The notes under the pieces are model-generated. The model searched no databases, had not been told where the DNA came from, and saw nothing but the letters and a program-made list of their open reading frames with translations. The position numbers and the translations under genes were made by a program. A DNA stretch of 11,366 bases from an uncultured Bacteroidota bacterium (GTDB lineage Bacteria; Bacteroidota; Bacteroidia; Chitinophagales; Chitinophagaceae): assembly GCA_946479055.1 (NCBI GenBank), contig CAMLEX010000090.1, positions 1 through 11,366 of the forward strand, in the 5' to 3' direction. This document shows, piece by piece, positions 7,233 to 11,366 of the stretch. Positions within the stretch are counted from its first letter, which is position 1. Every line of letters begins with the position of its first letter.

Positions 7233-7655
7233 TCAATCCCTGTTATTACCAGGCCTGAAATCCCTGACAAGGCTATTGTTGGTAACAAGCAAAGCTGATA
7301 AATTTCCGGCCAAAGATTCTATTGTGCCTGATTTTTTGATACAGCTGGCGCCCAGGTTTTTGGCCTGTTTATCTACTTCTTCGTTAATGTTCATAGAATA
7401 CAGGCACAATTTTGTTTTCTTCAAATGGGGCTGCCCGTTGACGAAAGCGATGAACTCAAGCCCGTTCATTTTAGGAATATTGAAGTCTACAAAAATAAAA
7501 TCAGGCACTAAAAACTTCAGCATTTCAATAGCTTGCATTGTGCTGCTGGCATAAGTGCATTTAAATCCATCTTCGTGGGGCACTTCTCTTAATGCATCCA
7601 TAAAGATGGTGAGCTCATCTTTATCATCATCAATCAACAATAGATGTTGTTTCAT
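7233..7655 (-). CDS. Single-domain response regulator (CheY-like)
   Basis: A 140-residue receiver with no output domain. It has the acidic group Asp9-Asp10-Asp11 (LLLIDDDKDE), acceptor Asp57 (FIFVDFNIPKMNG), Ser87 at the Thr/Ser switch position (LCLYSMN) and Lys107 or Lys108 (SCIKKSG). The Pro that normally follows the conserved Lys is replaced by Lys-Ser. The tail after residue 122 (TNNSLVRDFRPGNNRD) is short and polar, too small for a DNA-binding domain. It is the gene downstream of the HATPase-like protein on the same strand, but nearly 480 bases and a strong hairpin separate them, so a shared transcript is uncertain. It probably works as a phosphate relay or protein-contact switch for a kinase not identified here. 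Confidence 0.88.
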   Translation of the reverse strand: MKQHLLLIDDDKDELTIFMDALREVPHEDGFKCTYASSTMQAIEMLKFLVPDFIFVDFNIPKMNGLEFIAFVNGQPHLKKTKLCLYSMNINEEVDKQAKNLGASCIKKSGTIESLAGNLSALLVTNNSLVRDFRPGNNRD

Positions 7656-7769
7656 TACAGCAATCTTTGTGTTTTATAAATATCCGCTATGGCTTGAACC
7701 TATAAGGCAAGATATATATTTTATAGGATAGATAACCATCAAAAGTTACAATTTTGAATTTTACAATTG

Positions 7770-7865
7770 ATGAATGGTATGGTAAAGCGCATGGCTATGA
7801 TCCGGAGTTCCATTGACCAGTTACAAAAAAAAGCATCAGTAAGAAATAATATCAGGCGCCAATAG
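7770..7865 (+). CDS. Possible 31-residue basic peptide next to a hairpin
   Basis: ATG at 7770 opens a 31-codon frame rich in Arg and Lys (begins MNGMVKRMAMIRSS, ends NNIRRQ). Its TAG stop (7863-7865) lies inside the left arm of the 7862-7895 hairpin, an arrangement seen for genes with a terminator set directly at the stop. Two copies of TTACAATT (7746-7753 and 7761-7768) lie just upstream. The opposite strand is also open here, and the frame is short enough to be chance. Confidence 0.2.
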   Translation: MNGMVKRMAMIRSSIDQLQKKASVRNNIRRQ

Positions 7866-7895
7866 ATAAAGGCCGGATCACCGGCCATTATCTAT
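7862..7895. other. Strong 15-bp hairpin with ATCA loop
   Basis: The arm 7862-7876 (ATAGATAAAGGCCGG) pairs with 7881-7895 with a single A/A mismatch, leaving a four-base loop. The inner six pairs are all G/C. It lies in a 479-base gap between two minus-strand genes. No T run follows on either strand, so a standard intrinsic terminator is not clearly supported. A terminator of weak type, a structured RNA or a protein-binding palindrome are all possible. The rest of the 7656-8134 gap shows no clear promoter. Confidence 0.7.
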
Positions 7896-8113
7896 AACAC
7901 TAAAAAATCACCAACTTTTGCTTTTCATAGGAATAGGATCAAACTGCTTATTAATTAGGAAATGACTGAAATAATTTCAATTAGATATTGGATAAACCTT
8001 GAACAGTACAAAGTTTAATCATGCTTTTAAAAAAAAGAAAATAACCGGGGGATGGCTTTAATCTTTTTAGTTAAAAAAGTAATTCTTCTAATCAATTGTC
8101 CAGGCGATTCTAC

Positions 8114-8130
8114 GAAAACTAAGGGTTTTC
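8114..8130 (-). terminator. Weak hairpin just after the HATPase-like gene
   Basis: On the minus strand, GAAAAC and GTTTTC form a 6-bp stem with a five-base loop, beginning five bases after the stop of the 8135-8575 gene. The position suits a terminator, but the stem is A/T-rich and the sequence after it is not a T tract. Confidence 0.3.
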
Positions 8131-8134
8131 ACAA

Positions 8135-8575
8135 TCAGCTTCGATTTCTCAATGGCAAATTTGGAAAACCAAAGGTTATCGTAGTCAGATTTTTTCGCTG
8201 ACTCGTAACGCTGACGGAGCCGAGCATTTTTTCGGCAATGGGTTGTAGTTTGTGCACTTCATTTTTCACGGCAAGAGTATTGGCCGAGGTTGAGTCCTTA
8301 ACCTGCATGAGCACAATATTGCCATAGATCTTTGCAGACAGCCGGATGCAACTATCCTTTGAATGGGTAACAATGGCCGATAACAAACCACTTAGTACGA
8401 AAGCAAGCATCTCCTGGTTGGTCTTCAGCGGAAGCTTGACGGGGATATCGTTGACAAAAAAAATTTTATTACAACTGGCCCTCGGCATAAAAGTATTGAC
8501 CAGGTCTGCTGTTAATTCGTGTAGTTCCGTTTGTATAACAGCCTGTTCTTTTTCGGCATTGGATTTTTTTGTCAT
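8135..8575 (-). CDS. Degenerate stand-alone HATPase-like protein
   Basis: A 146-residue protein that resembles a lone GHKL/HATPase_c domain. The segment around residues 52-67 (NQEMLAFVLSGLLSAIV) sits where kinases have the N-box, residues 88-97 (VLMQVKDSTSA) correspond to the beta strand and DNGxG box, and TTITFGFPNLP (131-141) resembles the closing strand. The N-box Asn is lost (Gly63, Ala67), the glycines of DNGxG are Thr and Ala, and the F and G2 boxes are missing. There is no dimerization His. It is therefore probably unable to bind ATP in the usual way and may act as a docking or decoy partner. I recall similar short proteins in Chitinophagaceae, without known function. Small minus-strand frames lie upstream. 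The family assignment is by pattern only. Confidence 0.6.
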   Translation of the reverse strand: MTKKSNAEKEQAVIQTELHELTADLVNTFMPRASCNKIFFVNDIPVKLPLKTNQEMLAFVLSGLLSAIVTHSKDSCIRLSAKIYGNIVLMQVKDSTSANTLAVKNEVHKLQPIAEKMLGSVSVTSQRKNLTTITFGFPNLPLRNRS

Positions 8576-8661
8576 AACATAAATTAAAGGATAAGGAAAA
8601 TAGGGTACGGATTTACAACTTCATAGGGATGGATGCTGTTTCAAGGGTACTTAATCATTGC

Positions 8662-8796
8662 TTACGAAATACAAAGAAAGCCATAACCGCCACCGGAAAA
8701 AATAGAGCGTTCTGCCTTTTCGGGGTCATCATTAAACAATACTTTTTGTAGAAATTCTATTACGGGAGATTACCAGGTAGTTTCACTTGCCTGCAT
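8662..8796 (-). pseudogene. Small protein-like frame broken by a stop codon
   Basis: On the minus strand, ATG at 8796 encodes MQASETTW, then TAA (8772-8770), then an open stretch containing IEFLQKVLFNDDPEKAERSI and FSGGGYGFLCIS to TAA at 8664-8662. The second part looks like real protein but has no ATG, GTG or good TTG start; an ATA (8760-8758) stands where a start would fit. Either a 44-residue gene with a nonsense codon, or a smaller gene whose ATG became ATA, would explain it. It lies 86 bases before the HATPase-like gene on the same strand. No family is recognised. Confidence 0.35.
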
Positions 8797-8926
8797 GTGC
8801 TTTTTTGAATAAGCGGAGAATGCTGTAAAGGCTGTGCTGCTTTGGAAAAGGGTTTAACCGAAATATATCTGAAAATCCAAAATGGATTTTAAAAGCAGAG
8901 AGTGCTTTGTAATGTTTTCTGCCCAT
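8783..8926 (-). CDS. Possible 47-residue basic small protein
   Basis: An ATG-started minus-strand frame (begins MGRKHYKALSAFKIHFGF, ends LRLFKKAHAGK) that is rich in Lys, His, Arg and Phe. Its TGA overlaps by 14 bases the ATG of the broken frame at 8796, as in translationally coupled genes. Other phases of the same strand are also open over part of this stretch, so the reading is not unique. The remaining gap, 8927-9099, holds no gene that I can support. Confidence 0.25.
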   Translation of the reverse strand: MGRKHYKALSAFKIHFGFSDIFRLNPFPKQHSLYSILRLFKKAHAGK

Positions 8927-9099
8927 AAAAACCGATTGGGAATTTGAGCTGGACGATTATTATTTCTTTGCTTACGCTACTAATTCACTCTTTTCGTCTT
9001 TGTAGTAGTCCGGCTACATAAAGAATATATAAATATTGATACTTTTTTCATATTGTCAACTGCCATTAATCGCCACAGGTTAGGCTATTTTGCGCTCTA

Positions 9100-9483
9100 A
9101 TGAGTATAAACAAAAATAGGGCAACCATTGGGATCAGCGATGATCATCCGAGGGTTTTGCAAATAATGAAATCATGCCTGGATCTCGCCGGCTACCATGT
9201 AATCCTGGAAGCTGAAAATGGGAAAAAATTTATTGAAAAACTGAACAGCCACCTGTTACCGGATATTTGCCTGCTTGATATTAATATGCCGGTCATGAAT
9301 GGATACGAAACAACAAGCTACCTCAAACGCAACTGGCCCTCTGTAAAAGTCCTGATCTATTCCATGAACCAAGACACTTGGTCAAAGGAAAAAGCATTTG
9401 CCTGCGGAGCAGATGGATATTTAGTAAAACCTTCTACCATTGATGAAATAGAAGCAGCCATCCAAAGGATTGTACAAGCATAA
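9100..9483 (+). CDS. Single-domain response regulator (NarL-type receiver without HTH)
   Basis: A 127-residue receiver only: acidic pair Asp14-Asp15 (IGISDDHPRVLQIM), acceptor Asp60 (CLLDINMPVMNGYE), Ser88 (VLIYSMN) and Lys110 followed by Pro (DGYLVKP). The SDDHPxVL start and the Ser switch residue are those of NarL/FixJ-type receivers, which normally carry a LuxR-type helix-turn-helix after residue 130; here the protein ends at 127, right after the receiver fold. It stands alone: the gene to its left is divergent, and to its right lies a decayed minus-strand gene. It could accept phosphate from the HisKA_3 kinase at 4550, because that kinase class pairs with this receiver class, but this is inference. 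Confidence 0.9.
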   Translation: MSINKNRATIGISDDHPRVLQIMKSCLDLAGYHVILEAENGKKFIEKLNSHLLPDICLLDINMPVMNGYETTSYLKRNWPSVKVLIYSMNQDTWSKEKAFACGADGYLVKPSTIDEIEAAIQRIVQA

Positions 9484-9586
9484 GGCTATCACTCTGTTTC
9501 CTTTGACCAGTGTCTCCAGGCTTTTTTAAATTATAAAAGATAGCTTTTAAAAACCCAGGATACTGTTATGCGATAGGATGAATAAT

Positions 9587-9874
9587 TTAAGAGTAAAAAT
9601 GGATAGCACTGTTATCATTAGAAGGAGAACCACTTAAAAGTGAAGAAATATCCTTGTATTGATCAGCTACGGAGAAAAAATAAAACTGCCACTTACTTTT
9701 CTTTCAGGTCACTGTCAGACCTGCTCCTCTTCTTTTAATAATTCAAAACCCTGGATGAAATGCGGATACCGAAAGTACGGCTTGCCAGTTTTTTGACATA
9801 ATGCATAGTGTTTTGATAATAACCAGCGTCATCTGATCCCCTTCATAAACTTCTTCGAAATACAGCTCCATCAT
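9587..9874 (-). pseudogene. Decayed small gene (about 94 codons, three +1 insertions)
   Basis: From ATG 9874 the minus strand encodes MMELYFEEVYEGDQMTLVII. Removing one A from the A4 run (9811-9814) continues it as KHYALCQKTGKPYFRYPHF and IQGFELLKEEEQV. Removing one T at the following TGA (9717-9715) gives DSDLKEK, and removing one more T leads into KWQFYFFSVADQYKDISS and LLSGSPSNDNSAIHFYS, ending at TAA 9589-9587. The 288-base span then equals 95 codons plus three extra bases. The pieces join smoothly into one acidic to neutral cytoplasmic protein, so this reads as a pseudogene with three single-base insertions. Neighbouring genes are intact, which argues against poor sequence quality. No family is recognised. 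Elsewhere in the 9484-9944 gap only the rmuC -7 motif is seen. Confidence 0.5.
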
Positions 9875-9906
9875 TTAGCTTGCACATCAAATAATACGTA
9901 GCAGTA

Positions 9907-9914
9907 TATCTTTG
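9907..9914 (+). promoter_or_regulatory. Candidate -7 element TATCTTTG for rmuC
   Basis: TATCTTTG fits TAnnTTTG and lies 30 bases before the rmuC ATG, giving a leader of about 24 bases. A TTG at 9880-9882 could be the -33 element, but the 24-base spacing is longer than usual. The element overlaps the region just upstream of the decayed minus-strand gene. Confidence 0.4.
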
Positions 9915-9944
9915 TTAAGAATCTTTGAATAATCATCAACCATT

Positions 9945-11258
9945 ATGGAAACATCAATCATCTTAGCATTACTGGCAGGCTTTGCTATTGGTGCAGTGTT
10001 AATTGGATTTTATATTAAATCCAAACAAGCAACAATACTAGCCGGCTTGCAGGAAAAATTAAATCAGCAGCTATCCCGGGTGGGTTCATTGGAGACTGAG
10101 AAAAAAATATTGTTATCAGAAAAAGATAGTTTGATAAAACAATCTACAAAAGCTGAAACTGCAGTAGAAGCACTACAGATAAAGTTAAGCGAACAAAAAA
10201 AAGAACTGGAGCAGATAGGTGAACGTTTCAAATTTGAATTTACCAACCTTGCGCAATCCATACTGGATGAAAAGACGGCTAAGTTCACGGAAGTAAATGA
10301 GGCAAAAATGAATGCTATCCTCAATCCCTTAAAGCTTGAATTGGGTGAGTTTAAAAAGAAAGTGGATGACACCTACGATAAAGAAAGTAAGGAACGTTTT
10401 TCCTTGGGTAAAGAGATTGAAAAGCTGGTGCAAATGAGCCAGCAGGTAAGCCAGGAAGCCAATAACCTTACTACTGCATTAAAAGGCAATAATAAAATGC
10501 AGGGCAACTGGGGAGAGATGATCCTGGAAAGTATTTTGGAACATAGCGGTCTCACCAAAGGCCGTGAATATCTTGTCCAGGAGTTCATCAGGGACACAGC
10601 CGGAAATATTATTAAAGATGACAATGGAAAAGGTCTGCAATCCGATGTAACGATCAGTTATCCCGATCAGCGAAAAGTGATCATTGATTCAAAAGTATCA
10701 CTGGTAGCATGGGAGCAATATATCAGTGAAGAAGATGTATTGCAACAAAAAAAATGGTTACAGGCACATCTTAACTCGCTTCGGATTCATATCGAAAGCC
10801 TGGGCAAGAAAAATTATCCGAAGTATGCACAGGCATTGGATTATGTATTATTGTTTATACCCATTGAGCCGGCTTTTTTGGAAGCTGTAAAAATGGATAC
10901 ACAGCTATGGAAATTTGCGTATGAAAGAAAGATCTTACTCGTTAGCCCCACTAACCTGCTGGCCGTATTAAAGATTGTGGCTGATCTCTGGAAAGTAGAA
11001 CAGCAAAACCTTCATGCTATTGAAATAGCAGACAAAGCCGGAGCCTTATATGATAAGTTTGTAGGCTTTGTCAACAACCTGGAAGACGTTGGTAAAAAAA
11101 TCAACGATGCTCAACGCTCCTACGACGATGCTTTTAAACAATTATCGACCGGCCGCGGCAATTTGGTTGGCAGAGCCGAAGAATTAAAAAAAATGGGAGC
11201 CAATGCCAATAAGCAATTGCCAGATAAAATTTTATATGACCTGAAAATGGATGAATGA
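9945..11258 (+). CDS. rmuC: RmuC family DNA recombination protein
   Basis: A 437-residue protein with one N-terminal membrane segment (residues 4-24), a long coiled coil (about 30-180) and the RmuC domain (about 185-410). Family signatures are GNWGEMILESILEHSGL (187-203), SDVTISYPDQRKVIIDSKVS (233-252), FIPIEPAF (304-311), LLVSPTNLLAVL (331-342) and STGRGNLVGRAEELKKMGA (401-419). The Asp234...Asp248-Ser-Lys250 pattern fits a PD-(D/E)XK nuclease-like core. In E. coli, loss of RmuC raises inversion between short inverted repeats, so it is thought to limit recombination or cut DNA structures; the exact reaction is not settled. Length is normal and no part is missing. It stands apart from the signalling genes with its own likely promoter. 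The ATG at 9945 places the membrane segment at the very N terminus, as usual for the family. Confidence 0.93.
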   Translation: METSIILALLAGFAIGAVLIGFYIKSKQATILAGLQEKLNQQLSRVGSLETEKKILLSEKDSLIKQSTKAETAVEALQIKLSEQKKELEQIGERFKFEFTNLAQSILDEKTAKFTEVNEAKMNAILNPLKLELGEFKKKVDDTYDKESKERFSLGKEIEKLVQMSQQVSQEANNLTTALKGNNKMQGNWGEMILESILEHSGLTKGREYLVQEFIRDTAGNIIKDDNGKGLQSDVTISYPDQRKVIIDSKVSLVAWEQYISEEDVLQQKKWLQAHLNSLRIHIESLGKKNYPKYAQALDYVLLFIPIEPAFLEAVKMDTQLWKFAYERKILLVSPTNLLAVLKIVADLWKVEQQNLHAIEIADKAGALYDKFVGFVNNLEDVGKKINDAQRSYDDAFKQLSTGRGNLVGRAEELKKMGANANKQLPDKILYDLKMDE

Positions 11259-11366
11259 ATTAACAATTCACTTTCGGATAACCAGCACCTAAAAGAAAAT
11301 CATGTAAACCCCGTAATAAATAAAAGTAATAGTTGGTTAACTTTTAATTTTCTTATTCAACATTTA
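11259..11366. other. Intergenic end of the window
   Basis: This is A/T-rich DNA after the rmuC stop. No terminator hairpin with a T tract, promoter or reading frame can be supported. Confidence 0.5.

Noticed and set aside
8872..8890. Perfect 8-bp hairpin with a three-base loop (AAAATCCA/TGGATTTT)
   Set aside because: It is A/T-rich, lacks a T tract and falls within a possible small ORF, so no terminator or regulatory role can be supported.
9019..9056. TTGACA-like element on the minus strand followed by an AT-rich hexamer
   Set aside because: It resembles the E. coli sigma-70 form, which Bacteroidota primary sigma factors do not favour, and no gene start follows at a fitting distance.
9523..9553. 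TTTTTAAA/TTTAAAAA inverted pair after the 9100-9483 receiver
   Set aside because: It is an A/T-only stem with a 15-base loop; in AT-rich DNA it is weak evidence for a terminator.
9705..9723. CAGGTC/GACCTG hairpin followed by a pyrimidine-rich stretch
   Set aside because: It could pass as a terminator for the receiver ending at 9483, but it is 220 bases away, the stem is only 6 bp, and it lies within the decayed minus-strand gene.

Overview
The window looks like chromosomal DNA of a Bacteroidota species, most likely of the Chitinophagaceae/Sphingobacteriales type. It has moderately low G+C, AT-rich intergenic DNA, start codons without clear Shine-Dalgarno sequences, several TAnnTTTG-type -7 promoter elements, and signalling proteins in the style of soil and freshwater Bacteroidota. 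The family assignments come from motifs read by eye; no database search was possible.

Layout. The left edge holds the 3' end of a sucrose-phosphate phosphatase-like HAD gene (1-262). A decayed stretch follows: a possible frameshifted small ORF, a minus-strand remnant of an O6-methylguanine-DNA methyltransferase (ogt) whose PCHR active site is broken, and a CTTTGCGG-type inverted repeat where the ogt remnant loses its 5' half. From 957 to 6343 runs a plus-strand signalling operon: a 1030-residue membrane histidine kinase with four PAS domains (the last three an exact 363-bp tandem repeat), an Rcp1-like single-domain response regulator, and a soluble REC-PAS-PAS-HisKA_3 kinase. Next come two small unrecognised proteins (6347-6592 minus, 6887-7216 plus), a minus-strand single-domain receiver (7233-7655), a minus-strand degenerate stand-alone HATPase-like protein (8135-8575), a plus-strand single-domain receiver (9100-9483) and rmuC (9945-11258).

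How the genes may work together. The window encodes two histidine kinases, one ATPase-like domain without visible catalytic boxes, and four receiver domains. None of the receivers carries a DNA-binding or enzymatic output domain. The likely picture is a phosphorelay or protein-interaction network whose output lies elsewhere. RmuC and the sugar phosphatase appear to be unrelated neighbours.

The gaps are not empty. At least two contain broken or very small reading frames: the ogt remnant, and a roughly 94-codon minus-strand gene at 9587-9874 that needs three single-base corrections. A weaker small-ORF cluster at 8662-8926 and a strong 15-bp hairpin at 7862-7895 also deserve attention. No tRNA, rRNA, CRISPR array or complete insertion sequence was seen.
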